64,000 nt of DNA from Megalopta genalis (GCF_051020955.1 NW_027477141.1:30520-94519); one strand, 5' to 3'; counted from the stretch's first letter, positions 1 to 15,065 are shown. A program made the numbers and translations. Notes: generated by a model not told the origin, from the letters alone.

Positions 1-860
1 TAGAAGGCTTATATTCGAATCTATGCGAAACAAATGGTTTAGCTTCAAATACTTGTGATATTCATGATTTAACTCCAACTGCATGCGAAACAAACGAGTT
101 AGCTTCAAATCCATACGGAACACATGATTTAGCTGCAAATAAATGCGAAGCAGAAGGCTGATCTTCGAATCCATGCGAAACAAATGGTTTAGCTTGAAAT
201 ACTTGTGATATACTTGATTTAGATTCAAGTGCGTGCGAAACAAACGTGTTAGATTCAAATCCAAGCTAAACACATGATTTATCTTCAAATCAATGCGAGG
301 TAGAAGGCTTATCATCGTATCCATGCGAAACAAATGGTTCAGCTTCAAATACTTGTGATATACATGATTTCGCTTCAACTGCATGCGAAACAAACGAGTT
401 AGCTTCAAATCCATGCGAAACATATGATTTAATATCAAATCAATGCGAAGTAGAAGGCATAGCTTCAAATCCATGGGAATAAAATGGTTTAGCTTCAAAT
501 AATTGTGATATACATGATTTAGCTTCAACATCATGCGAAACAAACGAGTTAGCTTCAAATCCATGCGAAACACATGATTTAGCAACAAATAAATGCGAAG
601 TAGGAGGCTTATCTTCAAATCCATGCGAAACTATTCGATTAGCTTCAAATACTTGTGATATTCATGATTTAACTTCAACTGCATGTGAAACAAACGAGTT
701 AGCTTAAAATCCAAGCGAAACACATTATTTAGCTTCAAATCAATGCGAAGTAGAAGGCTGATCTTCAAATCCAAGCGACACACATGATTTATCTTCAAAT
801 CAATGCGAAGTAGAAGGCGTAGCTTCAAGTCCATGCGAATCAAACGGTTTAGCTTCAAAT
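1..860 (+). repeat. Truncated third copy of a module also at 4475-5490 and 13026-14041
   Basis: The left edge matches position 4475 onward at an offset of 4474, and after the loss of one 150-bp pentamer near position 330 it matches at an offset of 4624. Diagnostic shared variants are the TATATTCGAATCTATGCG monomer at the start, AACTCCAACTGCATGCG, and CCAAGCTAAACACATG near 275. The match decays around 840-860, where the other two copies carry a shortened 19-bp monomer that this copy lacks. The copy is cut by the window edge, so its left boundary is unknown. Confidence 0.8.
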
Positions 861-1206
861 ACTTGTGATATACTTGATTTTGATTCAAGTGCGTGCGAAA
901 CAAACGAGTTAGCTTCAAATCCAAGCGAAACACATGATTTATCTTCAAATCAATGCGAGGTAGGAGGCTTAGCTTCAAATCCATGCGAAACAAATGGTTT
1001 AGCTTCAAATACTTGTGATATACATGATTTAGCTTCAAATGCATGCGAAACAAATGAGCTAGCCTCAAATCCATGCGAAACACGTGATTTAGCATCAAGT
1101 CAACGCGAAGTTGAAGGATTAGCGTCAAATCCATGTGAAACGAACGATTTAGCTTCCCATGCTTCTGAATAGAAGCGATATAGCTTGAAATGCAGGCGAA
1201 ACAAAC

Positions 1207-1779
1207 GTGTTAGCTTCAAATCCATGCGAAACACATGATTTAGCTTCAAATCAATGCGAAGTAGAACGCTTAGCTTCAAATCCAAGCGAAACAAATGGTT
1301 CAGATTCAAATCCATGCGAAGCACATGATTTAGCAACAAATAAATGCGAAGTAGGAGGCTTATCTTCAAATCCATGCGAAACAATTCGATTAGCTTCAAA
1401 TACTTGTGATATTCATGATTTAACTTCAACTGCGTGTGAAACAAACGAGTTAGCTTCAAATCCAAGCGAAACACATGATTTATCTTCAAATCAATGCGAG
1501 GTAGAAGGCGTAGCTTCAAATCCATGCGAATCAAACGGTTTAGCTTCAAATACTTGTGATGTACATGATTTAGCTTCAACAGCATGCGAAACAAACGAGT
1601 TAGCTTCAAATCCATGCGAAACACATGATTTAGCTTCAAATCAATGCGAAGTAGATGGGTTATCTTCGAATCCATGCGAAACAAATGGTTTAGCTTCAAA
1701 CACTTGTGATATAAATGATTTAGCTTCAACTGCGTGCGAAACAATCGAGTTAGCTTCAAAAACCATGCGAAACATATGA
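1207..1779 (+). other. Longest + strand open frame (190 codons) of the LASNPCETHD type; probably not a gene
   Basis: The + strand frame gives decapeptides with a strict pattern: Leu-Ala-Ser-Asn, a variable residue, Cys, Glu or Asp, two variable residues, then Asp, Gly or Glu. Examples are LASNPCETHD, LASNQCEVEG, LASNTCDIHD and LASTACETNE. One Cys per ten residues is conserved because it is encoded by the TGC of the TGCGAA core. The frame is limited by TGA and TAA variants elsewhere in the array (GGCTGATCTTCG, GCTTAAAATCC, GAATAAAATGG). It is more exposed to nonsense than the - strand frame, with about six single-base routes to stop per A monomer. It ends where a 31-bp monomer (CAAAAACCATGCG) shifts the frame. 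No unique domain accompanies the repeats. Confidence 0.25.
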
Positions 1780-4700
1780 TTTAATATCAAATCAATGCGA
1801 AGTAGAAGGCATAGCTTCAAATCCGTGGGAATAAAATGGTTTAACTTCAAATTTTTGTGATATACATGATTCAGCATCAACTGCATGCGAAACAAACGAG
1901 TTAGCTTCAAATCCATGCGAAACATATGATTTAGCTTCAAATCAATGCGAAGTAGAAGGCTTAGCTTCAAATCCAAGCGAAACAAATGGTTCAGATTCAA
2001 ATGCTTGTGATATACATGATTTAGCTTCGACTGCATGCGAAACCAACGAGTTAGCTTCAAATACAAGAGAAAGACATGATTTCGCTTCAAATCAATGCGA
2101 AGTAGAAGTCTCTTCTTCGAATCCATGCGAAACAAATGGTTTAGCTTCAAATTCATTCGCAACAAATTGTTTAGCACAATATTCCTTCGAAAAAAATAAT
2201 TCAGCTTCAAATAGTTGTGATACACACGATTTAGCTTCAACTGCTTGGGAAACAAACGTGTTAGCTTCACATTCAAGCGAATGAAATGATTCAGCTTCAA
2301 ATCAGTGCGAAGTGGAAGGCTGATCTTCGAATCCATGCGAAACAAGTGGTTTAGATGGAAATCCTTGTGATATACATGATTTGGCTTCAACAGCATATGA
2401 AGCAAACGAGATAGCTTCAAATCCAAGCGAAACACATGATTTAGCTTCAAATTCATTCGATACGCATGGTTTAGATTGATATTCATGCGAACTAAATGGT
2501 TCAGATTCAAATACTTGTGATATACATGATTTCGCTTCAACTGCATGCGAAACAAACGAGTTAGCTTCAAATCCAAGCGAAACACATGATTAAGCTTCAA
2601 ATCAATGCGAAGTAGGAGGCTTAGTTTCAAATCCATGCGGAACAAATGGTTCAGATTCAAATACTTGTGATATACATGATTTAGCTTCGACTGCATGCGA
2701 AACCAACGAGTTAGCTTCAAATCCATGCGAAACACATGATTTAGCATCAAATCAATGCGAAGTAGGAGGCTTATCTTCAAATCCATGCGAAACAATTCGT
2801 TTAGCTTCAAATACTTGTGATATTCATGATTTAACTTCAACTGCATGTGAAACAAACGAGTTAGCTTAAAATGCAAGCGAAACACATTATTTAGCTTCAA
2901 ATCAATGCGAAGTAGAAGGCTGAGCTTCAAATCCAAGCGACACACATGATTTATCTTCAAATCAATGCGAAGTAGACAGCGTAGCTTCAAGTCCATGCAA
3001 ATCAAACGGTTTAGCTTCAAATACTTGTGATATACTTGATTTACATTCAAGTGCGTGCGAAACAAACGAGTTAGCTTCAAATCCAAAGCGAAACACACAA
3101 TTTATCTTCAAATCAATGCGAAGTAGAAGGATTATCTTCGTATCCATGCAAAACAAATGGTTTAGCTTCAAACAATTGTGATATACATGATTTAGCTTCA
3201 ACTGCATGCGAAACAAACGAGCTAGCCTCAAATCCATGCGAAACACGTGATTTAGCATCAAGTCAACGCGAAGTTGAAGGATTAGCGTCAAATCCATGCG
3301 AAACGAACGATTTAGCTTCACATACTTGTGAATAGAAGTGATATAGCTTGAAACGCAGGCGAAACAAACGAGTTAGCTTCAAATCCATTCAAAACACATG
3401 ATTTAGCTTCAAATTCATTCGAAAGACATGGTTTAGCGTACTATTCAAGGGAATCAAATGGTTCAGATTCAAATACTTGTGATATACATGATTTAGCTTC
3501 AACTGCATGCAAAACAAACGAGTAAGCTTCAAATCCATGCGAAACACATTATTTAGCTTCAAATCAATGCGAAGCAGAAGTCTGAACTTCGAATCCATGC
3601 GAAACAAATGGTTTAGCTTCAAATAATTGTGATAAACATGATTTAGTTTCAAATGCAGGCGAAACGAACGAGTTAGCTTCAAATACAAGCGAAACACGTG
3701 ATTCTGCCTCAAATCAATTCGAAGTAGAAGGCTTACCTTCGAATCCACACGAAACAGATGGTTTAGCTTCAATTATATGTGATATGCATGATTTAGTTTC
3801 AAATGCATGCGAAACAAACAAGTTAGCTTCAAATCCATTCAAAACACATGATTTGGCTTCAAATTCATTCGAAAGACATGGTTTAGCGTACTATTCATGG
3901 GAATCAAATGGTTCAGATTCGAATACTAGTGATATACATCATATAGCTTCAAATGCATGCGAAACAAACGAGTCAGTTTCAAATCCATGCGAAACACATG
4001 ATTTAGCTTCAATTCAATGCGAAGTAGAAGGCTTACCTTCGAATCCACACGAAACCGATGGTTTAGCTTCAAATAATTGTGATATACATGATTCAGCTTC
4101 AAATGCAGGAGAAACAAACGAGTTAGCTTCAAAAACCATGCGAAACACATGATATAGCTTAAAATCAATGCGAAGCCGATGGCTGATCTTCGAATCCTTG
4201 CGAAACAAATGGCTCAGGCTCAAATACTTGTGCTATACATGATTTTGCTTCAACTGCATGCGAAACAAACGAGATGGCTTCAAATCCAAGCGAAACACAT
4301 GACTTTGCATCAAATCAATGCGACGTAGAAGGCTTACCTTCGAATCCATGCGAAACAAATGTTTTACTTCAAACACTTGTGATATACATGATTTACATTC
4401 AACAGCAAGAGAAACAAACGAGTTAGCTTCAAATCCATGCGAAACACATGATTTAGCTTCAAATCGATGCGAAGTAGAAGGCTTATATTCGAATCTATGC
4501 GAAACAAATGGTTTAGCTTCAAATACTTGTGATATTCATGATTTAACTCCAACTGCATGCGAAACAAACGAGTTAGCTTCAAATCCATACGGAACACATG
4601 ATTTAGCTGCAAATAAATGCGAAGCAGAAGGCTGATCTTCGAATCCATGCGAAACAAATGGTTTAGCTTGAAATACTTGTGATATACTTGATTTAGATTC

Positions 4701-7700
4701 AAGTGCGTGTGAAACAAACGTGTTAGATTCAAATCCAAGCTAAACACATGATTTATCTTCAAATCAATGCGAGGTAGAAGGCTTATCATCGAAACCATGC
4801 GAAACAAATGGTTCAGCTTCAAATACTTGTGATATGCGTGATTTAGCTTCAATAGCAGGCGAAACAAACGAGTTAGCTTCAAATCGATGCGAATCACATG
4901 ATTTAGCTTCAAATTCATGCGATGCACTTGATTTAGCTTGATATTCATGCGAAACAAATGGTTCAGATTCAAATACTTGTGATATACATGATTTCGCTTC
5001 AACTGCATGCGAAACAAACGAGTTAGCTTCAAATCCATGCGAAACATATGATTTAATATCAAATCAATGCGAAGTAGAAGGCATAGCTTCAAATCCATGG
5101 GAATAAAATGGTTTAGCTTCAAATAATTGTGATATACATGATTTAGCTTCAACATCATGCGAAACAAACGAGTTAGCTTCAAATCCATGCGAAACACATG
5201 ATTTAGCAACAAATAAATGCGAAGTAGGAGGCTTATCTTCAAATCCATGCGAAACAATTCGATTAGCTTCAAATACTTGTGATATTGATGATTTAACTTC
5301 AACTGCATGTGAAACAAACGAGTTAGCTTAAAATCCAAGCGAAACACATTATTTAGCTTCAAATCAATGCGAAGTAGAAGGCTGATCTTCAAATCCAAGC
5401 GACACACATGATTTATCTTCAAATCAATGCGAAGTAGAAGGCGTAGCTTCAAGTCCATGCGAATAAAACGGTTTAGCTTCAAATACTTGATTTAGATTCA
5501 AGTGCGTGCGAAACAAACGAGTTAGCTTCAAATCCATGCGAAACACATGATTTAGCTTCAAATCAATGCGAAGTAGATGGGTTATCTTCAAATCCATGCG
5601 AAACAAATGGTTTAGCTTCAAACACTTGTGATATAAATGATTTAGCTGCAACTGCGTGCGAAACAAACGAGTTAGCTTCAAAAACCATGCGAAAAACATG
5701 ATTTAATATCAAATCAGTGCGAAGTAGAAGGCATAGCTTCAAATCCATGGGAATAAAATTTTTTAGCTTCAAATACTTGTGATATACATGATTTAGCTTC
5801 AACATCATGCGAAACAAACGAGTTAGCTTCAAATCCATGCGAAACACATGATTTAGCATCAAATCAATGCGAAGTAGGAGGCTTATCTTCAAATCCATGC
5901 GAAACAATTCGTTTAGCTTCAAATACTTGTGATATTCATGATTTAACTTCAACTGCATGTGAAACAAACGAGTTAGCTTAAAATCCAAACGAAACACATG
6001 ATTTAGCTTCAAATCAATGCGAAGTAGAAGGCTTATCTTCGAATCCATGCGAAACAAATGGTTTAGCTTCAAACACTTGTGATATAAATGATTTAGCTTC
6101 AACTGCGTGCGAAACAAACGAGTTAGCTTCAAAAACCATGCGAAACATATGATTTAATATCAACTCAATGCGAAGTAGAAGGCATAGCTTCAAATCCATG
6201 GGAATAAAATGGTTTAGCTTCAAATACTTGTGATATACATGATTTAGCTTCAACAGCATGCGAAACAAACGAGTTAGCTTCAAATCCATGCGAAACACAT
6301 GATTTAGCTTCAAATCAATGCGAAGTAGATGGGTTATCTTCAAATCCATGCGAAACAAAAGGTTTAGCTTCAAACACTTGTGATATAAATGATTTAGCTG
6401 CAACTGCGTGCGAAACAAACGAGTTAGCTTCAAAAACCATGCGAAAAACATGATTTAATATCAAATCAATGCGAAGTAGAAGGCATAGCTTCAAATCCAT
6501 GGGAATAAAATTTTCTAGCTTCAAATACTTGTGATATACATGATTTAGCTTCAACATCATGCGAAACAAACGAGTTAGCTTCAAATCCATGCGAAACACA
6601 TGATTTAGCATCAAATCAATGCGAAGTAGGAGGCTTATCTTCAAATCCATGCGAAACAATTCGTTTAGCTTCAAATACTTGTGATATTCATGATTTAGAT
6701 TCAAGTGCGTGCGAAACAAACGAGTTAGCTTCAAATCCAAGCGTAACAGATGATTTAGCTTCAAATCAATGCGAAGTAGAAGGCTTATCTTCGAATCCAT
6801 GCGAAACAAATGGTTTAGCTTCAAATACTTGTGATATACATGATTTAGCTTCAAATGCATGCGAAACAAACGAGCTAGCCTCAAATCCATGCGAAACACG
6901 TGATTTAGCATCATGTCAACGCGAAGTTGAAGGATTAGCGTCAAATCCATGTGAAACGAACGATTTAGCTTCACATGCTTCTGAATAGAAGTGATATAGC
7001 TTGAAATGCAGGCGAAACAAACGTGTCAGCTTCAAATCCATGCGAAACACATGACTTAGCTTCAAATCAATGCGAAGTAGAAGGCTTAGATTCAAATCCA
7101 AGCGAAACAAATGGTTCAGATTCAAATCCATGCGACGCACATGATTTAGCAACACATAAATGCGAAGTAGGAGGCTTATCTTCAAATCCATGCAAAACAA
7201 TTCGATTAGCTTCAAATACGTGTGATATTCATGATTTAACTTCAACTGCGTGTGAAACAAACGAGTTAGCTTAAAATCCAAGCGAAACACATTATTTAGC
7301 TTCAAATCAATGCGAAGTAGAAGGCTGAGCTTCAAATCCAAGCGACACACATAATTTATCTTCAAATCAATGCGAAGTAGAAGGCGTAGCTTCAAGTCCA
7401 TGCGAATCAAACGGTTTAGCTTCAAATACTTGTGATATACTTGATTTAGATTCAAGTGCGTGCGAAACAAACGAGTTAGCTTCAAATCCAAGCGAAACAC
7501 ATGATTTATCTTCAAATCAATGCGAGGTAGAAGGCGTAGCTTTAAATCCATGCGAATCAAACGGTTTAGCTTCAAATACTTGTGATGTACATGATTTAGC
7601 TTCAACAGCATGCGAAACAAACGAGTTAGCTTCAAATCCATGCGAAACACATGATTTAGCTTCAAATCAATGCGAAGTAGATGGGTTATCTTCGAATCCA

Positions 7701-7966
7701 TGCGAAACAAATGGTTTAGCTTCAAACACTTGTGATATAAATGATTTAGCTTCAACTGCGTGCGAAACAATCGAGTTAGCTTCAAAAACCATGCGAAACA
7801 TATGATTTAATATCAAATCAATGCGAAGTAGGAGGCATAGCTTCAAATCCGTGGGAATAAAATGGTTTAGCTTCAAATATTTGTGATATACATGATTTAG
7901 CTTCAAATGCATGCGAAACAAACGAGCTAGCCTCAAATCCATGCGTAACACGTGATTTAGCATCAA
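1438..7966 (+). repeat. Long-range duplication I, left copy (about 6.5 kb)
   Basis: This stretch aligns co-linearly with 9988-16697. The offset is 8550 at the left end, 8701 after position 1870 (a 151-bp unit is present only in the right copy), 8551 after about 4.1 kb (one 150-bp pentamer is present only here, in the 3950-4125 region), and 8731 after about 6.7 kb (a net 180 bp more in the right copy). The left boundary is where TGCGTGTGAA here becomes TGCGTGCGAA and upstream types diverge. The right boundary is in a monomer beginning TTAGCATCAA. Single-base differences are scattered but few. The indel sizes are whole monomers, apart from one carrying a 31-bp variant. Confidence 0.85.
5473..5491 (+). 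repeat. Shortened 19-bp D monomer (11-bp internal deletion)
   Basis: The D monomer here reads from TTAGCTTCAAATACTTG straight to AT and then the next monomer, so 11 bp are missing. The lost stretch lies between two ACTTG copies present in full-length D monomers of the type ending ATACTTGAT, which fits slippage or recombination between short direct repeats. The loss is not a multiple of 3, so all long frames shift here. The same event is present at 14024-14042, so it predates long-range duplication I. Confidence 0.85.
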
Positions 7967-10900
7967 ATCAATGCGAAGTAGGAGGCTTATCTTCAAATCC
8001 ATGTGAAACAATTCGTTTAGCTTCAAATACTTGTGATATTCATGATTTAACTTCAACTGCATGTGAAACAAACGAGTTAGCTTAAAATCCAAGCGAAACA
8101 CATTATTTAGCTTCAAATCAATGCGAAGTAGAAGGCTGAGCTTCAAATCCAAGCGACACACATAATTTATCTTCAAATCAATGCGAAGTAGAAGGCGTAG
8201 CTTCAAGTCCATGCGAATAAAACGGTTTAGCTTCAAATACTTGTGATATACATGATTTAGCTTCAACATCATGCGAAACAAACGAGTTAGCTTCAAATCC
8301 ATGCGAAACACATGATTTAGCATCAAATCAATGCGAAGTAGAAGGCGTAGCTTCAAGTCCATGCGAATCAAACGGTTTAGCTTCAAATACTTGTGATATA
8401 CTTGATTTAGATTCAAGTGCGTGCGAAACAAACGAGTTAGCTTCAAATCCAAGCGAAACACATGATTTATCTTCAAATCAATGCGAGGTAGAAGGCTTAG
8501 CTTCAAATCCATGCGAATCAAACGGTTTAGATTCAAATACTTGTGATGTACATGATTTAGCTTCAACAGCATGCGAAACAAACGAGTTAGCTTCAAATCC
8601 ATGCGAAACACATGATTTAGCATCAAATCAATGCGAAGTAGATGGGTTATCTTCGAATCCATGCGAAACAAATGGTTTAGCTTCAAACACTTGTGATATA
8701 AATGATTTAGCTTCAACTGCGTGCGAAACAAACGAGTTAGCTTCAAAAACCATGCGAAACATATGATTTAATATCAACTCAATGCGAAGTAGAAGGCATA
8801 GCTTCAAATCCATGGGAATAAAATGGTTTAGCTTCAAATACTTGTGATATACATGATTTAGCTTCAACAGCATGCGAAACAAACGAGTTAGCTTCAAATC
8901 CATGCGAAACACATGATTTAGCTTCAAATCAATGCGAAGTAGATGGGTTATCTTCAAATCCATGCGAAACAAAAGGTTTAGCTTCAAACACTTGTGATAT
9001 AAATGATTTAGCTGCAACTGCGTGCGAAACAAACGAGTTAGCTTCAAAAACCATGCGAAAAACATGATTTAATATCAAATCAATGCGAAGTAGAAGGCAT
9101 AGCTTCAAATCCATGGGAATAAAATTTTCTAGCTTCAAATACTTGTGATATACATGATTTAGCTTCAACATCATGCGAAACAAACGAGTTAGCTTCAAAT
9201 CCATGCGAAACACATGATTTAGCATCAAATCAATGCGAAGTAGGAGGCTTATCTTCAAATCCATGCGAAACAATTCGTTTAGCTTCAAATACTTGTGATA
9301 TTCATGATTTAACTTCAACTGCATGTGAAACAAACGAGTTAGCTTAAAATCCAAGCAAAACACGTTATTTAGCTTCAAATCAATGCGAAGTAAAAGGCTG
9401 AGCTTCAAATCCAAGCGACACACATGATTTATCTTCAAATCAATGCGAAGTAGAAGGCGTAGCTTCAAGTCCATGCGAATAAAACGGTTTAGCTTCAAAT
9501 ACTTGTGATATACTTGATTTAGATTCAAGTGCGTGCGAAACAAACGAGTTAGCTTCAAATCCAAGCGTAACAGATGATTTAGCTTCAAATCAATGCGAAG
9601 TAGAAGGCTTATCTTCGAATCCATGCGAAACAAATGGTTTAGCTTCAAATACTTGTGATATACATGATTTAGCTTCAAATGCATGCGAAACAAACGAGCT
9701 AGCCTCAAATCCATGCGAAACACGTGATTTAGCATCATGTCAACGCGAAGTTGAAGGATTAGCGTCAAATCCATGTGAAACGAACGATTTAGCTTCACAT
9801 GCTTCTGAATAGAAGTGATATAGCTTGAAATGCAGGCGAAACAAACGTGTTAGCTTCAAATCCATGCGAAACACATGACTTAGCTTCAAATCAATGCGAA
9901 GTAGAAGGCGTAGCTTCGAGTCCATGCGAATCAAACGGTTTAGCTTCAAATACTTGTGATATACTTGATTTAGATTCAAGTGCGTGCGAAACAAACGAGT
10001 TAGCTTCAAATCCAAGCGAAACACATGATTTATCTTCAAATCAATGCGAGGTAGAAGGCGTAGCTTCAAATCCATGCGAATCAAACGGTTTAGCTTCAAA
10101 TACTTGTGATGTACATGATTTAGCTTCAACAGCATGCGAAACAAACGAGTTAGCTTCAAATCCATGCGAAACACATGATTTAGCTTCAAATCAATGCGAA
10201 GTAGATGGGTTATCTTCGAATCCATGCGAAACAAATGGTTTAGCTTCAAACACTTGTGATATAAATGATTTAGCTTCAACTGCGTGCGAAACAATCGAGT
10301 TAGCTTCAAAAACCATGCGAAACATATGATTTAATATCAAATCAATGCGAAGTAGAAGGCATAGCTTCAAATCCGTGGGAATAAAATGGTTTAACTTCAA
10401 ATTTTTGTGATATACATGATTTAGCTTCAAATGCATGCGAAACAAACGAGTTAGCTTCAAAAACCATGCAAAAAACATGATTTAGCTCCAAATCGATGCG
10501 AAGTAGAAGGCTGAACTACGAATCGATGCGAAACAAATGGTTTAGCTGCAAATACTTGTGACATACATGATTCAGCATCAACTGCATGCGAAACAAACGA
10601 GTTAGCTTCAAATCCATGCGAAACATATGATTTAGCTTCAAATCAATGCGAAGTAGAAGGCTTAGCTTCAAATCCAAGCGAAACAAATGGTTCAGATTCA
10701 AATGCTTGTGATATACATGATTTAGCTTCGACTGCATGCGAAACCAACGAGTTAGCTTCAAATACAAGCGAAAGACATGATTTCGCTACAAATCAATGCG
10801 AAGTAGAAGTCTCTTCTTCGAATCCATGCGAAACAAATGGTTTAGCTTCAAATTCATTCGCAACAAATTGTTTAGCACAATATTCCTTCGAAAAAAATAA

Positions 10901-13900
10901 TTCAGCTTCAAATACTTGTGATACACACGATTTAGCTTCAACTGCTTGGGAAACAAACGTGTTAGCTTCACATTCAAGCGAAAGAAATGATTCAGCTTCA
11001 AATCAGTGCGAAGTGGAAGGCTGATCTTCGAATCCATGCGAAACAAGTGGTTTAGATGGAAATCCTTGTGATATACATGATTTGGCTTCAACAGCATATG
11101 AAGCAAACGAGATAGCTTCAAATCCAAGCGAAACACATGATTTAGCTTCAAATTCATTCGATACGCATGGTTTAGATTGATATTCATGCGTACTAAATGG
11201 TTCAGATTCAAATACTTGTGATATACATGATTTCGCTTCAACTGCATGCGAAACAAACGAGTTAGCTTCAAATCCAAGCGAAACACATGATTAAGCTTCA
11301 AATCAATGCGAAGTAGGAGGCTTAGTTTCAAATCCATGCGGAACAAATGGTTCAGATTCAAATACTTGTGATATACATGATTTAGCTTCGACTGCATGCG
11401 AAACCAACGAGTTAGCTTCAAATCCATGCGAAACACATGATTTAGCATCAAATCAATGCGAAGTAGGAGGCTTATCTTCAAATCCATGCGAAACAATTCG
11501 TTTAGCTTCAAATACTTGTGATATTCATGATTTAACTTCAACTGCATGTGAAACAAACGAGTTAGCTTAAAATGCAAGCGAAACACATTATTTAGCTTCA
11601 AATCAATGCGAAGTAGAAGGCTGAGCTTCAAATCCAAGCGACACACATGATTTATCTTCAAATCAATGCGAAGTAGACGGCGTAGCTTCAAGTCCATGCA
11701 AATCAAACGGTTTAGCTTCAAATACTTGTGATATACTTGATTTACATTCAAGTGCGTGCGAAACAAACGAGTTAGCTTCAAATCCAAAGCGAAACACACA
11801 ATTTATCTTCAAATCAATGCGAAGTAGAAGGATTATCTTCGTATCCATGCAAAACAAATGGTTTAGCTTCAAACAATTGTGATATACATGATTTAGCTTC
11901 AACTGCATGCGAAACAAACGAGCTAGCCTCAAATCCATGCGAAACACGTGATTTAGCATCAAGTCAACGCGAAGTTGAAGGATTAGCGTCAAATCCATGC
12001 GAAACGAACGATTTAGCTTCACATACTTGTGAATAGAAGTGATATAGCTTGAAACGCAGGCGAAACAAACGAGTTAGCTTCAAATCCATTCAAAACACAT
12101 GATTTAGCTTCAAATTCATTCGAAAGACATGGTTTAGCGTACTATTCAAGGGAATCAAATGGTTCAGATTCAAATACTTGTGATATACATGATTTAGCTT
12201 CAACTGCATGCAAAACAAACGAGTAAGCTTCAAATCCATGCGAAACACATTATTTAGCTTCAAATCAATGCGAAGCAGAAGTCTGAACTTCGAATCCATG
12301 CGAAACAAATGGTTTAGCTTCAAATAATTGTGATAAACATGATTTAGTTTCAAATGCAGGCGAAACGAACGAGTTAGCTTCAAATACAAGCGAAACACGT
12401 GATTCTGCCTCAAATCAATTCGAAGTAGAAGGCTTACCTTCGAATCCACACGAAACAGATGGTTTAGCTTCAATTATATGTGATATGCATAATTTAGTTT
12501 CAAATGCATGCGAAACAAACGAGTTAGCTTCAAATCCATTCAAAACACATGATTTGGCTTCAAATTCATTCGAAAGACATGGTTTAGCGTACTATTCATG
12601 GGAATCAAATGGTTCAGATTCGAATACTAGTGATATACATCATATAGCTTCAAATGCAGGCGAAACAAACGAGTTAGCTTCAAAAACCATGCGAAACACA
12701 TGATATAGATTAAAATCAATGCGAAGCCGATGGCTGATCTTCGAATCCTTGCGAAACAAATGGCTCAGGCTCAAATACTTGTGCTATACATGATTTTGCT
12801 TCAACTGCATGCGAAACAAACGAGATGGCTTCAAATCCAAGCGAAACACATGACTTTGCATCAAATCAATGCGACGTAGAAGGCTTACCTTCGAATCCAT
12901 GCGAAACAAATGTTTTACTTCAAACACTTGTGATATACATGATTTACATTCAACAGCAAGAGAAACAAACGAGTTAGCTTCAAATCCATGCGAAACACAT
13001 GATTTAGCTTCAAATCGATGCGAAGTAGAAGGCTTATATTCGAATCTATGCGAAACAAATGGTTTAGCTTCAAATACTTGTGATATTCATGATTTAACTC
13101 CAACTGCATGCGAAACAAACGAGTTAGCTTCAAATCCATACGGAACACATGATTTAGCTGCAAATAAATGCGAAGCAGAAGGCTGATCTTCGAATCCATG
13201 CGAAACAAATGGTTTAGCTTGAAATACTTGTGATATACTTGATTTAGATTCAAGTGCGTGTGAAACAAACGTGTTAGATTCAAATCCAAGCTAAACACAT
13301 GATTTATCTTCAAATCAATGCGAGGTAGAAGGCTTATCATCGAATCCATGCGAAACAAATGGTTCAGCTTCAAATACTTGTGATATACGTGATTTAGCTT
13401 CAATAGCAGGCGAAACAAACGAGTTAGCTTCAAATCGATGCGAGTCACATGATTTAGCTTCAAATTCATGCGATGCACTTGGTTTAGCTTGATATTCATG
13501 CGAAACAAATGGTTCAGATTCAAATACTTGTGATATACATGATTTCGCTTCAACTGCATGCGAAACAAACGAGTTAGCTTCAAATCCATGCGAAACATAT
13601 GATTTAATATCAAATCAATGCGAAGTAGAAGGCATAGCTTCAAATCCATGGGAATAAAATGGTTTAGCTTCAAATAATTGTGATATACATGATTTAGCTT
13701 CAACATCATGCGAAACAAACGAGTTAGCTTCAAATCCATGCGAAACACATGATTTAGCAACAAATAAATGCGAAGTAGGAGGCTTATCTTCAAATCCATG
13801 CGAAACAATTCGATTAGCTTCAAATACTTGTGATATTCATGATTTAACTTCAACTGCATGTGAAACAAACGAGTTAGCTTAAAATCCAAGCGAAACACAT

Positions 13901-14023
13901 TATTTAGCTTCAAATCAATGCGAAGTAGAAGGCTGATCTTCAAATCCAAGCGACACACATGATTTATCTTCAAATCAATGCGAAGTAGAAGGCGTAGCTT
14001 CAAGTCCATGCGAATAAAACGGT

Positions 14024-14042
14024 TTAGCTTCAAATACTTGAT
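14024..14042 (+). repeat. Shortened 19-bp D monomer, second copy
   Basis: This is identical in structure to 5473-5491 at an offset of 8551, and is inherited through the long-range duplication. Confidence 0.85.
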
Positions 14043-15065
14043 TTAGATTCAAGTGCGTGCGAAACAAACGAGTTAGCTTCAAATCCATGCGAAACACATG
14101 ATTTAGCTTCAAATCAATGCGAAGTAGATGGGTTATCTTCAAATCCATGCGAAACAAATGGTTTAGCTTCAAACACTTGTGATATAAATGATTTAGCTGC
14201 AACTGCGTGCGAAACAAACGAGTTAGCTTCAAAAACCATGCGAAAAACATGATTTAATATCAAATCAATGCGAAGTAGAAGGCATAGCTTCAAATCCATG
14301 GGAATAAAATTTTTTAGCTTCAAATACTTGTGATATACATGATTTAGCTTCAACATCATGCGAAACAAACGAGTTAGCTTCAAATCCATGCGAAACACAT
14401 GATTTAGCATCAAATCAATGCGAAGTAGGAGGCTTATCTTCAAATCCATGCGAAACAATTCGTTTAGCTTCAAATACTTGTGATATTCATGATTTAACTT
14501 CAACTGCATGTGAAACAAACGAGTTAGCTTAAAATCCAAACGAAACACATGATTTAGCTTCAAATCAATGCGAAGTAGAAGGCTTATCTTCGAATCCATG
14601 CGAAACAAATGGTTTAGCTTCAAACACTTGTGATATAAATGATTTAGCTTCAACTGCGTGCGAAACAAACGAGTTAGCTTCAAAAACCATGCGAAACATA
14701 TGATTTAATATCAACTCAATGCGAAGTAGAAGGCATAGCTTCAAATCCATGGGAATAAAATGGTTTAGCTTCAAATACTTGTGATATACATGATTTAGCT
14801 TCAACAGCATGCGAAACAAACGAGTTAGCTTCAAATCCATGCGAAACACATGATTTAGCTTCAAATCAATGCGAAGTAGATGGGTTATCTTCAAATCCAT
14901 GCGAAACAAAAGGTTTAGCTTCAAACACTTGTGATATAAATGATTTAGCTGCAACTGCGTGCGAAACAAACGAGTTAGCTTCAAAAACCATGCGAAAAAC
15001 ATGATTTAATATCAAATCAATGCGAAGTAGAAGGCATAGCTTCAAATCCATGGGAATAAAATTTT

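Noticed and set aside
4318..4635. Arg-rich starts such as MRRRRLTFESMRNKC on the + strand as a possible localisation signal
   Set aside because: These are satellite read in a shifted frame before it enters the LASN frame through a shortened monomer (GTTTTACTTCAAACAC near 4363). The same happens at 12869, 45094, 47821 and 48209 through other length variants.
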